Assembly (NCBI RefSeq): GCF_030411995.1
Contig: NZ_JASNRC010000004.1
Span: forward strand, 93,711 to 157,710
Source of the DNA: Massilia sp. YIM B02769
GTDB lineage: Bacteria; Pseudomonadota; Gammaproteobacteria; Burkholderiales; Burkholderiaceae_D
Direction: 5' to 3'
DNA: 64,000 bases
Within the stretch, counting starts at the first letter, position 1. Each line of letters begins with the position of its first letter. Below the pieces are notes generated by a model. The model did no database searches. It worked only from the letters and a program-made list of their open reading frames with translations, and was not told the origin of the DNA. Position numbers and translations under genes: made by a program. Positions 9,539-17,688 of this stretch are shown one piece after another.

Positions 9539-9674
9539 GATATCCACAAACTTTGTGAATAACTTTGTGGAAAAGGCGGGGCTTGACATCGCGAAAGCGC
9601 GTCTGGATGCGGCTTTCAATAAAATGCCCAAACGGCGGGCAAGGTCGAAGCTCTGCAAAATCAATGACTTGCAC
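9539..9674 (+). repeat. 136-bp DNA repeat, copy B, upstream of the helicase gene
   Basis: Starts GATATCCACAAAC, continues TTTGTGAATAACTTTGTGG, then CTTGACA and CTTTCAATAAAATGCCC. It aligns along its whole length with 7006-7141 with two compensating one-base gaps. The TGTGGATAA box of copy A is degenerate here (TGTGAATAA). The remainder of 9361-9803 is AT-rich for this genome and presumably carries the helicase promoter, but I cannot place one confidently. Confidence 0.7.
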
Positions 9675-9803
9675 GCATTTATACGCGTGCGGATAAAAAT
9701 CGGTTCAACTTAGAAAAAAGAAATTTTTGTGTATAACGGGGCTTCCCAGCGCGCCACAAACATGCCTCTTTGGTAACGAAAAGTCGAACTGTAGAGCAAC
9801 TAT

Positions 9804-10022
9804 TTACTGCTGGGAACGGCGTCTTGCCGGTTCCAGCAAGACGCGCTCGATCACGGCGCGTCCGACATTGCGCGAACGCAGGTACTCGACGGCCGACATC
9901 GTGTTCGCGCTGAACTGCACGGCGATTCCGTCGTCGACCACGGCGCGCTGCTGGATGTCGGTGCGGGCCTCGCCCGTGCTGTCCGCGGCCATGCCACGCA
10001 AAAATGCTGGTGCCTGCTCCAT
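9804..10022 (-). CDS. small protein of unknown function (72 aa)
   Basis: I do not recognise this 72-aa protein. It is supported as a gene by a strong GGAGGA ribosome site 5-6 bases before the ATG at 10022 and by a normal amino-acid mix; no membrane segment, signal peptide or cysteine is present. The middle reads AVVDDGIAVQFSANTMSAVEYLRSRNV, predicted to alternate strand and helix, and the end is basic (EPARRRSQQ). Upstream, around 10050-10072, lies an inverted repeat TACTC-N8-GAGTA that could be an operator. Function cannot be assigned. Confidence 0.65.
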   Translation of the reverse strand: MEQAPAFLRGMAADSTGEARTDIQQRAVVDDGIAVQFSANTMSAVEYLRSRNVGRAVIERVLLEPARRRSQQ

Positions 10023-10229
10023 CGTTCCTCCGCCTTGTCATCGTTGATCGGTACTCTGCGTAACGAGTATTGATCAAGACGCGGCAATGTCAATGTCAAT
10101 TTTCCATTGAACCGAATAAAGTTGTGTAGGCATGCCGGACGGCAGCGTAGCGCCGCCCCGCGCGTAGCAGGCCTAGAATGGCCGCGTTGGCACTTCCTTT
10201 CCGACTTTTTCACCAAGCGCGAGGCAGCG

Positions 10230-10406
10230 ATGAACACGACACCGCAACCGGACCTGAACCCTGGCGACGAAGCCGCACCCGGCACACCCGGCGCCGGCGA
10301 AGACATCTGCGATGCCTGCTCGGGCAGCGGCAAGCTGGCCGACGGCAAGCCCTGCCCCGAATGCGGCGGCAGCGGCAAGGTCATGCGCGGCATCGGCGGC
10401 GGCTGA
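10230..10406 (+). CDS. small CxxCxGxG zinc-finger-like protein (58 aa)
   Basis: A 58-aa protein with an acidic, proline-rich first half and two CxxCxGxG repeats: CDACSGSG and CPECGGSG, 10 residues apart. This is half of the four-repeat zinc finger of DnaJ, enough to bind one zinc ion. There is no J domain, so it is not a DnaJ chaperone even though automatic annotation may call it one. GAGG lies a few bases before the ATG. It may be a free-standing zinc or redox protein; partner unknown. It precedes the chromate transporter genes by about 75 bp. Confidence 0.7.
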   Translation: MNTTPQPDLNPGDEAAPGTPGAGEDICDACSGSGKLADGKPCPECGGSGKVMRGIGGG

Positions 10407-10480
10407 CAGCGGCCGTCGGTCGGGTCGCGCACGATTCGACGTTTCGTGACAGAAACGTTTGACGGCGAGATAATCGCCGG

Positions 10481-11056
10481 ATGACTCCTGCGCCCCTTGC
10501 GGACCGTCCGCGCCCTGCTTCCCTGCCCGACCTGTTTGTCGCCTTTACGCTGCTGGCCCTGCAGGGTTTCGGCGGCGTGCTGGCCGTGGTCCAGCGCGAA
10601 CTCGTCGACCGCAAGCGCTGGCTGACCCAGGACGAGTTCATCGAGGACTGGGCGGTGGCGCAGATCATGACGGGCCCGAACGTCGTCAATCTGTCGATGA
10701 TGGTCGGCGCGCGCTACTTCGGCCTGCGCGGCGCCATGACCGCGCTCGCCGGCCTGCTGGCGGTGCCGCTGGTGCTGATCCTGCTGCTGGCCACCATGCA
10801 TGCGCGCTTTGGCGGCAACCCGCATGTGGAAGGCGCCCTGCGCGGCATGGCGGCCGTATCCGCCGGACTGATCGCCGCCGCCGGCCTGAAGCTATCGAGC
10901 GCGCTGGCACGCAGCCCCTTGCCGCCCGCCTGGTGCGCCGCCATCAGCGTGCTCGGCTTCGTGCTGGTGGCGCTGCTGAAGGTGCCGCTGGTCTGGGTCC
11001 TGCTCGGCCTGGGCGGCCTGGGCTGCGTGCTGACTTACCGGAACATGAAGTCGTGA
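10481..11056 (+). CDS. chrA: chromate transporter, first half-protein (short-chain CHR)
   Basis: Short-chain CHR-family membrane protein of 191 aa, one of a pair that together equal a full-length ChrA. FxLLALQGFGGVLAVVQREL and the AQIMTGPNVVNLSMMVG segment are the family's conserved N-terminal motif and P-G-P-N-like loop. About six hydrophobic segments are visible. Short CHR pairs are known to work as heterodimers exporting chromate in exchange or with the proton gradient; this role is inferred. Its stop overlaps the start of the second half-gene (GTGA), so the two are translated together. The ribosome site is weak. Confidence 0.87.
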   Translation: MTPAPLADRPRPASLPDLFVAFTLLALQGFGGVLAVVQRELVDRKRWLTQDEFIEDWAVAQIMTGPNVVNLSMMVGARYFGLRGAMTALAGLLAVPLVLILLLATMHARFGGNPHVEGALRGMAAVSAGLIAAAGLKLSSALARSPLPPAWCAAISVLGFVLVALLKVPLVWVLLGLGGLGCVLTYRNMKS

Positions 11057-11640
11057 ACGCGGAAACGATCCACCTGACGCTCAGCTGGCACGACTGGCTG
11101 AATCTGTTTGCGCATTACCTGATGCTGTCGCTGATGTCGCTCGGCGGCGCGATTTCCACCACCTCGGAGATGCACCGCTTCCTGGTCGAGCAGCACGGCT
11201 GGCTGACCCAGGCCCAGTTCAACGATTCGATCGCCCTGGCCCAGGCCGCGCCGGGGCCGAACGTGCTGTTCGTGGCGCTGATGGGCTGGCACGTCGGCAT
11301 GAACGCGGGCAGCACCACGGCCGCCTTCCTCGGCGTGGCGGTGACCATGGTCGGCATCCTGCTGCCGTCGACGATCTTTACTTACCAGGTTGCGCAGTGG
11401 GGACACCGCAACCGCGAACTGCGCGCGGTGCGGGCCTTCAAGCAGGGGATGGCGCCGGTGGTGATCGCGATGCTGTTGTCGACGGCGTGGATCCTGGCCA
11501 GCTCGGCCGGGCGCGGGGTGGCGGACTGGCCCTTGTGGGTGCTGGCGCTGGCGAGTTGCCTGGTGATGTGGCGGACCAGGCTGCATTTGCTGTGGGTGCT
11601 GGGGGCGGGGGCGTTGCTGGGGGCGTTCGGGGTCGTGTGA
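11053..11640 (+). CDS. chromate transporter, second half-protein (short-chain CHR)
   Basis: Second short CHR protein, 195 aa, starting with a GTG that overlaps the stop of the first by 4 bp. It carries MSLGGAISTTSEMHRFLVEQ and AQAAPGPNVLFVALMGW, the counterpart of the CHR signature with an intact APGPN motif, and about six hydrophobic segments ending in a Leu/Gly-rich helix. Expected to insert in opposite topology to its partner and form a heterodimeric chromate exporter. Note the first partner has TGPN where this one has PGPN. No chrB or chrR regulator is adjacent. Confidence 0.87.
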   Translation: MNAETIHLTLSWHDWLNLFAHYLMLSLMSLGGAISTTSEMHRFLVEQHGWLTQAQFNDSIALAQAAPGPNVLFVALMGWHVGMNAGSTTAAFLGVAVTMVGILLPSTIFTYQVAQWGHRNRELRAVRAFKQGMAPVVIAMLLSTAWILASSAGRGVADWPLWVLALASCLVMWRTRLHLLWVLGAGALLGAFGVV

Positions 11641-11676
11641 TCGTTGGCTCTGTGTTCGGACCCATCTGCCTTTGTA

Positions 11677-11758
11677 CCGCGTGGACACAGGTGTCCACCC
11701 TACGAAACCCGGGGCTGTAGGGTGGACCGGGCCGCGCAAGGCTCCCGAGTCCACGCGG
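11677..11758. repeat. inverted pair of GTAG-footed hairpins (GGAC type)
   Basis: At 11677-11704 CCGCGTGGACAC pairs with GTGTCCACCCTACG. At 11716-11758 TGTAGGGTGGAC pairs with GTCCACGCGG across a longer loop that itself contains GCCGCGC. The two GTAG feet face each other with only about 11 bp between them. The pair lies between the chromate genes and fghA on the same strand, so read-through transcripts would fold it. Confidence 0.85.
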
Positions 11759-11851
11759 TTGCGGCACAGGATGGTCGAAAACCGAACCGCTACCACCACC
11801 CGATGCCAAACTGGCATACTTGCACCATCGACCATTCACGGACCTGACACC

Positions 11852-12691
11852 ATGCCCCAACTCCTGAGCGAGCACGCCTGCTTCGGCGGCGTCCAGCGTT
11901 TCTACCAGCACGACGCCGCGGCCATCGGCCTGCCGATGAAATTCTCGGTCTACCTGCCGCCCGGCCACGAGAACAAGCAGTTGCCCGTGCTGTTCTACCT
12001 GGCCGGCCTGACCTGCACCGAAGAAACCTTCATGATCAAGGCCGGCGCCCAGCGCGTGGCCGCCGAACTCGGCGTCATCCTGGTCGCCCCCGACACCAGC
12101 CCGCGCGGCGCCGACGTGCCCGGCGAAACCGACAGCTGGGACTTCGGTGTCGGCGCCGGTTTCTATGTCGACGCCACAGCCGAACCGTGGTCGCGCCACT
12201 ACCGCATGTATAGCTACATCCTGGAGCTGCGCGAACTCGTCATGCGGGAATTCGGCGCCGACCCGGCGCGCTGCGGCATCTTCGGCCACTCGATGGGCGG
12301 CCATGGCGCCCTGATGCTGGCGCTGCGCAATCCGGAGCTGTTCCGCTCGGTATCGGCCTTTGCGCCGATCGCCGCGCCGACTCGCTGCCCCTGGGGCGAG
12401 AAAGCCTTCGGCGGCTATCTCGGCGCCGACCGCGCCGCCTGGAAAGCCAACGACGCTACCGAACTGGTCGCCAGCGGCCCGGTGCGCTTCCCGCAAGGCA
12501 TCCTGGTCGACCAGGGCCTGGCCGACAAGTTCCTGCCGGACCAGCTGAACCCGGACGCCTTCGAGGCCGCCTGCCGCGCCGCCGGCCAGCCGCTCGAACT
12601 GCGCCGCCACGAAGGCTATGACCACGGCTATTACTTCATCTCGACCTTCGTCGAAGACCACCTGCGCTTCCACAGCCGCCAGCTCGGCTGA
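11852..12691 (+). CDS. fghA: S-formylglutathione hydrolase
   Basis: Esterase D/S-formylglutathione hydrolase, 279 aa, the family's usual length; it releases formate and glutathione from S-formylglutathione in formaldehyde detoxification. The alpha/beta-hydrolase nucleophile is in GHSMGGHGALM, with VAPDTSPRG, ETDSWDFGVGAGFYVDAT and the terminal histidine in GYDHGYYFISTFVEDH also characteristic. The usual partner, glutathione-dependent formaldehyde dehydrogenase, is not adjacent. Formate produced could feed the formate dehydrogenase encoded further along the window, but that is inference. The ribosome site is weak. Confidence 0.93.
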   Translation: MPQLLSEHACFGGVQRFYQHDAAAIGLPMKFSVYLPPGHENKQLPVLFYLAGLTCTEETFMIKAGAQRVAAELGVILVAPDTSPRGADVPGETDSWDFGVGAGFYVDATAEPWSRHYRMYSYILELRELVMREFGADPARCGIFGHSMGGHGALMLALRNPELFRSVSAFAPIAAPTRCPWGEKAFGGYLGADRAAWKANDATELVASGPVRFPQGILVDQGLADKFLPDQLNPDAFEAACRAAGQPLELRRHEGYDHGYYFISTFVEDHLRFHSRQLG

Positions 12692-12701
12692 TCCTCGCAA
12701 G

Positions 12702-12739
12702 GCATTCGCTGGCATGGCACTCGGCTTGCCAGCGAATGC
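12702..12739. terminator. hairpin with perfect 13-bp arms after fghA
   Basis: GCATTCGCTGGCA at 12702-12714 is the exact reverse complement of TGCCAGCGAATGC at 12727-12739, with a 12-base loop, starting 10 bp after the fghA stop. There is no run of T on the + side, so it is not a textbook intrinsic terminator; it may protect the mRNA end. The rest of the 12740-12934 gap shows nothing else I recognise. Confidence 0.55.
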
Positions 12740-12934
12740 GCGCTTCACCCCTCCCTTCCTCGCTATCTCGTCCCCTGAACCCTGTTGCGGCAGCACTGTT
12801 TTCGCGGTGCCGCACGGCCTGCCCGCGCCTCACGGCTGAGGAAAAATGCCGCTGGGCAAACGGGCGCATGGGCCTGAAAACGTGGTGTATTCTGAAACTT
12901 GAATAGGCAAGCCCGCAAGCCTGGAGCGAAGCAA

Positions 12935-13650
12935 GTGGCAGACCTACAGCGTTTCAAGAACCGCGCACAGGCTGGCAGGCTGCTGGCGAAGCGGCTGGCC
13001 AGGTATGCATGCCGGGACGGTGCGCATGCGCCCGGCGCCATCGTCCTGGCCCTGCCGCGCGGCGGTGTGCCGGTGGCATATGCGGCGGCGACGGCGCTCG
13101 GCCTCGAGCTCGACCTGCTGCTGGTGCGCAAACTCGGCCTGCCGTATCAACCCGAGTTCGCCATCGGCGCGGTTGGCAGCGGCGGCGTACAGGTGCTGCA
13201 GCCGGGCGTGCCCGGCTTGATGGGTGTGACGCAGGAACAGGTCGACGCGATCAGCGCGCGCGAGCTGGTGGAACTGGAACGCCGTGCGCGCCTGTACCGG
13301 GGCGGACGTCCCGAACCGGCACTGGCGCAGCGCCAGGTGATCATCGTCGACGACGGCATCGCCACCGGCTCGACGATGGAAGCGGCGGTGAAGGTCGCAC
13401 GCCAGCGCCAGGCCGCGCGCGTGATCGTGGCGGTGCCGGTGGGGCCGCCGGATACGCTGGAGCGGCTCGCCCCGAGGTGGACGAGCTGGCCTGCCTGCTG
13501 TCGCCCTTGCGCTTTCGCGCGGTGAGCCAGTGGTACGACGCATTCGACCAGACGAGTGACGAAGAAGTGCAGGATTTGCTGGCGACGGCCTGGAACAAGC
13601 AGGCCGATTGCCCCTTTGACAAGCAAGCTAACGGAAAGGATAAACCATGA
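12935..13650 (+). pseudogene. phosphoribosyltransferase, interrupted by a one-base frameshift
   Basis: Type I phosphoribosyltransferase-like protein of the kind commonly found beside erythromycin esterases. GTG start at 12935 has GGAG eight bases upstream. ALPRGGVPVAYAAATAL and LLLVRKLGLPYQPEFAIGAV are conserved, and the PRPP loop is VIIVDDGIATGSTM. The frame fails near 13470-13474: it runs on to 13525 as unrelated residues, while the true tail (EVDELACLLSPLRFRAVSQWYD) continues in the next frame to 13650. Restoring one G in CCCCGAGG would join them, giving about 238 aa. The corrected stop overlaps the next gene's start as ATGA. Either a recent inactivation or a sequencing error. Confidence 0.8.
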
Positions 13651-14852
13651 AACAGACCCGCACCGAGACCGGATACGAGGCAAGCGATCTTGCCAAGCTG
13701 CTGGGCGGCGCCGCCGCCGGCGCCCTCCTGATGTACATGCTCGACCCCGACCGCGGCAGCGCCCGCCGCTCGACCTCCACCGCGGCCCTGCGCAACGCGG
13801 GTTCGCGCACCGGCAGCGCCCTCGGCAATGCCTGGCATGGCGTCAGCGAGCGCGTCGGCTCGCTCGCCAGCAGCGCGAGCGACAGCGCCAGCCACCTGTT
13901 CGACAAGGCCAGCAGCCGCGCGGGCGACCTGGCCGACGACGCCGGTTCGCGCGCCAGCCGCGCACTCGAAGCGGCCAAGCCCGACGGCGCCGCCCACCGC
14001 GCCTGGGACAACACGGTCGATAGCGTCTCGCGCATGGCCAGCTCGGCCGGCTCCGAACTCGATGTCGCCGGCTCGCGCCTGAGCCGCCTGGCCAGCCAGG
14101 CCGGCAGCAGCGTCATGGGAGCCCTGCACCTGAACGACCGCGACGACCTCGCCGCCCTGCTGCGCAATCCGGCCGTCGTCAGCGGCGGCCTGCTCGGCAT
14201 CTTCGGCCTGATGCGCCGCTCGCCGCTGGCCGGCGCGCTGGGCCTGGCCGGCCTGGCCCTCGCGGCCCGGAGTATCGGCAACCAGGGGGCCGGCGGCCAG
14301 AGCGGCGGCGGCCTGCTGTCGAACCTGCTGGGCGGCCGTAGCTTGGGGCGCGGCCAGCGCATCGACCTGGAAAAAACCATCCGCATCGACGCTTCGCCAG
14401 AAGACGTCTATGAACTGTGGAGCAACTACGAAAACTTCCCGCGCTTCATGTCGCACGTGGTCGAGGTGCGCGATACCGGCCGCCGCCGTTCGCACTGGGT
14501 GGTGCAGGGTCCGGCCGGCAGCCAGTTCGAATGGGATGCGGTGCTGACCGAACAATCGAAAGGCAAGCGCCTGGCCTGGCGCAGCGAACCGGGCGCGCAG
14601 ATCGCCAACGAAGGGTCGATCACCTTCGAGCCCTACCGCGGCGGCACCCTGGTCACCGTGCGCCTGTCGTACACGCCGCCGGCCGGCATCGTCGGCCATG
14701 GCCTGGCGGTGCTGCTGGGCTCGGACCCGAAACGGCAAATGGACGACGACCTCGCGCGCATGAAGCACTTCGTCGAACGCGGCGTCATCCCGCGCGACGC
14801 GCAAGGGCGTGACGGCGCGCGCGACAAGTCGGGCAGCCGCTTCCTGCACTGA
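13647..14852 (+). CDS. SRPBCC-domain membrane-associated protein
   Basis: Protein of 401 aa in three parts. The N terminus (about 14-35) has LLGGAAAGALLMYMLDPDRG, a glycine-rich membrane segment followed by the MLDP-x-RG motif of YtxH-like proteins. Residues 40-165 are Ser/Ala/Asp-rich heptad-like repeats. Then a hydrophobic stretch (170-215) and, from about 235, an SRPBCC/coenzyme-Q-binding-like domain: DLEKTIRIDASPEDVYELWS, ENFPRFMSHVVEV, GTLVTVRLSYTPP. GGAAAGGA precedes the ATG, which overlaps the preceding gene's corrected stop. In such stress-type clusters its role is unproven; it may bind a lipid-like ligand at the membrane. Confidence 0.78.
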   Translation: MKQTRTETGYEASDLAKLLGGAAAGALLMYMLDPDRGSARRSTSTAALRNAGSRTGSALGNAWHGVSERVGSLASSASDSASHLFDKASSRAGDLADDAGSRASRALEAAKPDGAAHRAWDNTVDSVSRMASSAGSELDVAGSRLSRLASQAGSSVMGALHLNDRDDLAALLRNPAVVSGGLLGIFGLMRRSPLAGALGLAGLALAARSIGNQGAGGQSGGGLLSNLLGGRSLGRGQRIDLEKTIRIDASPEDVYELWSNYENFPRFMSHVVEVRDTGRRRSHWVVQGPAGSQFEWDAVLTEQSKGKRLAWRSEPGAQIANEGSITFEPYRGGTLVTVRLSYTPPAGIVGHGLAVLLGSDPKRQMDDDLARMKHFVERGVIPRDAQGRDGARDKSGSRFLH

Positions 14853-14865
14853 CAGGTACCCGCGC

Positions 14866-16206
14866 ATGGTAACGGCCACAGACATCGGCGCGGCCGCCCT
14901 GGCCGACGCCGCCCACCCGCTCACCGGCGGGCCCGGCGACTACGACGCCCTGATGAACCTCGTGGGCGACGCCCGCTTCGTGCTGATCGGCGAAGCGACC
15001 CACGGCACCCACGAGTTCTACGAGGAACGGGCGCGCATCACCCAGCGCCTGATCCGCGAAAAGGGTTTCACGGCGGTGGCGGTGGAGGCCGACTGGCCCG
15101 ATGCCTATCGGGTCAACCGTTACGTGCGCGGCGAGGGCGGCGACCAGGATGCCAACGCCGCCCTGTCCGGCTTCGAGCGTTTTCCCGCCTGGATGTGGCG
15201 CAACACCGATGTCACCGCCTTTGTCGACTGGCTGCGCGCACACAACGAGGGCTTGCGCGCCGGTCCCAAGGTCGGCTTCTACGGGCTCGACCTGTACAGC
15301 CTGTTCACCTCGGTGCGCGAAGTCCTGAATTACCTCGACAAAGTCGACCCGACGGCCGCCGCCGAGGCCAGGCGGCGCTACGCCTGCTTCGACCATTACG
15401 AAGAAGACAGCCAGCACTACGGCTACGCCACCGGTGTCGGCCTGTCCGAATCCTGCCAGCAAGGCGTGCTGACCCAATTGCAGGAACTCCAGCAACGCGC
15501 TTTTGATTACATGCAGTCCGACGGCGCATCGAGCGAAGACGCCTTTTTCTACGCCCAGCAGAACGCACGCCTGGTCAAGAACGCCGAGGAATACTACCGG
15601 ACCATGTTCCGTGGCCGCATCTCATCCTGGAATTTGCGCGACAGCCACATGGCCGAAACACTCGACGCGCTCACGCGCCACCTGTCGCGCGACGGCGAAC
15701 CGGCCAAGATCGTGGTCTGGGAACACAATTCGCACATCGGCGACGCCCGCGCCACCGATGTCGGCAACCTGGGCGAGTGGAATGTCGGCGAACTGGCGCG
15801 CAAGGCCTACCCGGGCCAGACCTGCCTGATCGGCTTTTCCACCTACGACGGTCACGTGACGGCGGCGTCCGCCTGGGACGGCGAGGCCGAACGCAAGCGC
15901 GTGCGCCCTGCCCTGCACGGCAGCTACGAGGAATTACTGCACCACGTGGGTTTGCCGCGCTTCTGGCTGAACCTGCGCGACGACACGCCGGTACGGCGCA
16001 TCATGATGGAGCGGCGCCTGGAGCGCGCGATCGGCGTGCTGTATTTGCCGCGCACTGAACGCCAGAGCCATTACTTCAATGCGCAGATGGCCCAGCAGTT
16101 CGATGCCGTGATCCATATCGACCGCACCGAAGCGCTGGTGCCGCTCGATGCGACGAGCGGCTGGCATTCGGGGGAACCGCCGGAGACCTACCCGGAAGGG
16201 ATTTGA
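14866..16206 (+). CDS. erythromycin esterase family protein
   Basis: Erythromycin-esterase-like (EreA-like) protein, 446 aa. Conserved sites visible: LIGEATHGTHEFYEERARIT with the putative catalytic His-Glu, VEADWPDAYRVNRYVRG, FYGLDLYSL, and VVWEHNSHIGDARAT, all typical of the family. Most chromosomal relatives have no shown macrolide activity, so resistance should not be assumed. It follows the SRPBCC gene by 13 bp and forms an operon with it and the phosphoribosyltransferase, an arrangement seen in many bacteria. The ribosome site is modest (AGG). Downstream genes converge on it. Confidence 0.88.
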   Translation: MVTATDIGAAALADAAHPLTGGPGDYDALMNLVGDARFVLIGEATHGTHEFYEERARITQRLIREKGFTAVAVEADWPDAYRVNRYVRGEGGDQDANAALSGFERFPAWMWRNTDVTAFVDWLRAHNEGLRAGPKVGFYGLDLYSLFTSVREVLNYLDKVDPTAAAEARRRYACFDHYEEDSQHYGYATGVGLSESCQQGVLTQLQELQQRAFDYMQSDGASSEDAFFYAQQNARLVKNAEEYYRTMFRGRISSWNLRDSHMAETLDALTRHLSRDGEPAKIVVWEHNSHIGDARATDVGNLGEWNVGELARKAYPGQTCLIGFSTYDGHVTAASAWDGEAERKRVRPALHGSYEELLHHVGLPRFWLNLRDDTPVRRIMMERRLERAIGVLYLPRTERQSHYFNAQMAQQFDAVIHIDRTEALVPLDATSGWHSGEPPETYPEGI

Positions 16207-16214
16207 TTTCGCGC

Positions 16215-16640
16215 TCAGGGAAGGGGCGGATTCGTGGCGGCGACCGAATCCCAGCCGTCGGTGTTGCGCACCGCCTGTACACGCTCCCAAATCGACTCGG
16301 GCATCGTGTATTGCCAAACACCACCAAGCACCCATGCAAATGTCGGATCGGTGCGAGCGCATTCCTCCACTCTGTCGATAAAGGCAGGTCCATGTAAGCT
16401 CAACAAATCTTCGAGCGGCGCAGCCGCAAGCAGGCCAAGATAAGCCTGCATCCTCGGCTGCTCGATCGCTTCGAGAATCGCCTGCCATGCCAATTCCGGT
16501 TCATCCTCGACGACCCAGTTGAACTCGAACCAACCCGTCAGGCCTTCGCCCTCCGCCTCGTCACGATCCTTTGAACTGATCCACTTGGCCCAGAGATACC
16601 ACGCGTCGAGCAGTTCCGGTACTGGCAAAGGGCCACTCAT
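16215..16640 (-). CDS. DUF6869-like small acidic protein
   Basis: A 141-aa acidic, tryptophan-rich cytoplasmic protein. The segment GEGLTGWFEFNWVVEDEPEL followed by AWQAILEAIEQ, and the later DRVEECARTDPTFAWVLGGVWQ, resemble the DUF6869 group; I assign it by pattern memory, not by search. AAGGAG sits before the ATG at 16640; an upstream in-frame ATG (16664) lacks a site. Proteins of this sort are often found as isolated cargo-like genes and may be immunity-type proteins, but nothing adjacent looks like a toxin. It converges with the esterase gene. Confidence 0.65.
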   Translation of the reverse strand: MSGPLPVPELLDAWYLWAKWISSKDRDEAEGEGLTGWFEFNWVVEDEPELAWQAILEAIEQPRMQAYLGLLAAAPLEDLLSLHGPAFIDRVEECARTDPTFAWVLGGVWQYTMPESIWERVQAVRNTDGWDSVAATNPPLP

Positions 16641-16736
16641 CTCCAGTCTCCTTTGAGCAAACAACGTAGCGACGCTGACTTCACCTGGGCACGCGCCGGC
16701 GAACGCTTCACGTTGACATACGCATTCCTGCCGGGG

Positions 16737-17021
16737 TCAGTTTGACCGGGGCATCTTCGACAAAGCCAGTTTCAGGTTCGTCATACTTGAATGCCTGGGA
16801 CCTGAAAAATCGCCGGGAACCTCCAGCACCTTGTCATCCGCGTCGACAAACACAAAGATGCCGTAGTGATTGTCGACGTCATCGAAACCAACGAAGGTCA
16901 CGCGCTGGCCTTCTTTCAGGTCACCGATATCGTTTGTGATGAGGAATTCCTCGTCCGGCCTGATGTCCAGCTCGTCCAGTACCCAGGAATCATAGAACCG
17001 GTAATCGGAAATTTTCTTCAC
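16737..17021 (-). CDS. hypothetical protein of 94 aa
   Basis: Not recognised. GTG start at 17021 with GGGAGGGG about seven bases upstream. The protein begins KKISDYRFYDSWVLDEL and contains LKEGQRVTFVGFDDVDNHYG, a strand-rich stretch reminiscent of a small beta-barrel such as an SH3/OB-like fold, then IFVFVDADDKVLEVPGDFSG. The C terminus is basic. It starts 19 bp after the stop of the zinc-ribbon gene, so the two form a probable operon. The stop codon sits inside a short palindrome (GGTCA-GTT-TGACC, 16735-16747) which could help end transcription. Confidence 0.6.
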   Translation of the reverse strand: MKKISDYRFYDSWVLDELDIRPDEEFLITNDIGDLKEGQRVTFVGFDDVDNHYGIFVFVDADDKVLEVPGDFSGPRHSSMTNLKLALSKMPRSN

Positions 17022-17040
17022 TTGTCGCCCCTCCCGGGAT

Positions 17041-17688
17041 TCAGCTCTGCCGCGTCCCGCACTCGGTGCAGAATTTGGTCCCCGGCTGCAGCATCGTCGC
17101 GCACCCCGTGCACGCCACCTGCTGCGCCATCTTGAACCCGCACTCCGGACAAAACTTGGCGCCGTGGGTCTCGCAGCGGCATTGCGGGCAAACCAGCTGC
17201 ATGGCCTGGGTGACGTCGCGCCGCGCGCCTCGCACCTTGCCTTCGTCGTTTGCAATTTCCGATGCGGCACTGACTTCGCCCTGGGCGCGCGCCTGCGAGA
17301 TCTTGACGTTGACGTTCGGCGCGCAGTTGTAGCACAGGCCGTTCTGACCATCGAAACAGGTGGCGCACACGTAGTCGTGGCAATTGCCGCAGCGGTTGAA
17401 GTGGGCCTTGCCTGCCGCGATCGCTTCGGTGAACGCTTCGTCGCGCGCGCTGTGCCAGCCGGCCTGGGCCATGCCGGACAAGACGCTGCTGGCATTGCCC
17501 AGCATGCCGCCGAACATGCTCGCCCCTTTTTGCAGCCAGCCCGAGGCCTGGGCGCTGCGGTAGGGTTTGAAGTGGGTGCGCCAGCGGTCGCTGCAACGCT
17601 CGCAATAGAACTCGAACTGGAACCCGGCATCCACGCCTTGCGAATCGCTCAGGTCGCGGTAATTGTTTGAGAACTGCATTTCCGACAT
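17041..17688 (-). CDS. multi-zinc-ribbon protein
   Basis: Cysteine-rich cytoplasmic protein of 215 aa. An N-terminal CERC pair is followed by a Gly/Ser/Met segment and CGNC-x5-CATCF-x6-CYNC, a possible zinc-binding module. The C terminus is a double zinc ribbon: CPQCRCETHGAKFCPECG, then CTGC...FCTECG. Such double ribbons bind zinc and mediate nucleic-acid or protein contact; no catalytic domain is seen. The start at 17688 (MSEMQF) is preferred over one 9 bp later, though neither has a good ribosome site. Upstream, 17689-17912 is an intergenic space shared with the divergent iorA. Confidence 0.7.
   Translation of the reverse strand: MSEMQFSNNYRDLSDSQGVDAGFQFEFYCERCSDRWRTHFKPYRSAQASGWLQKGASMFGGMLGNASSVLSGMAQAGWHSARDEAFTEAIAAGKAHFNRCGNCHDYVCATCFDGQNGLCYNCAPNVNVKISQARAQGEVSAASEIANDEGKVRGARRDVTQAMQLVCPQCRCETHGAKFCPECGFKMAQQVACTGCATMLQPGTKFCTECGTRQS

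Noticed and set aside
14866..16206. Macrolide resistance gene call
   Set aside because: Chromosomal erythromycin-esterase homologues in this context rarely have shown resistance activity; a family name only is justified.
16733..16747. Short palindrome GGTCA-GTT-TGACC near the 16737 stop
   Set aside because: Too short and lacks a T-run to call a terminator; noted only in the gene entry.
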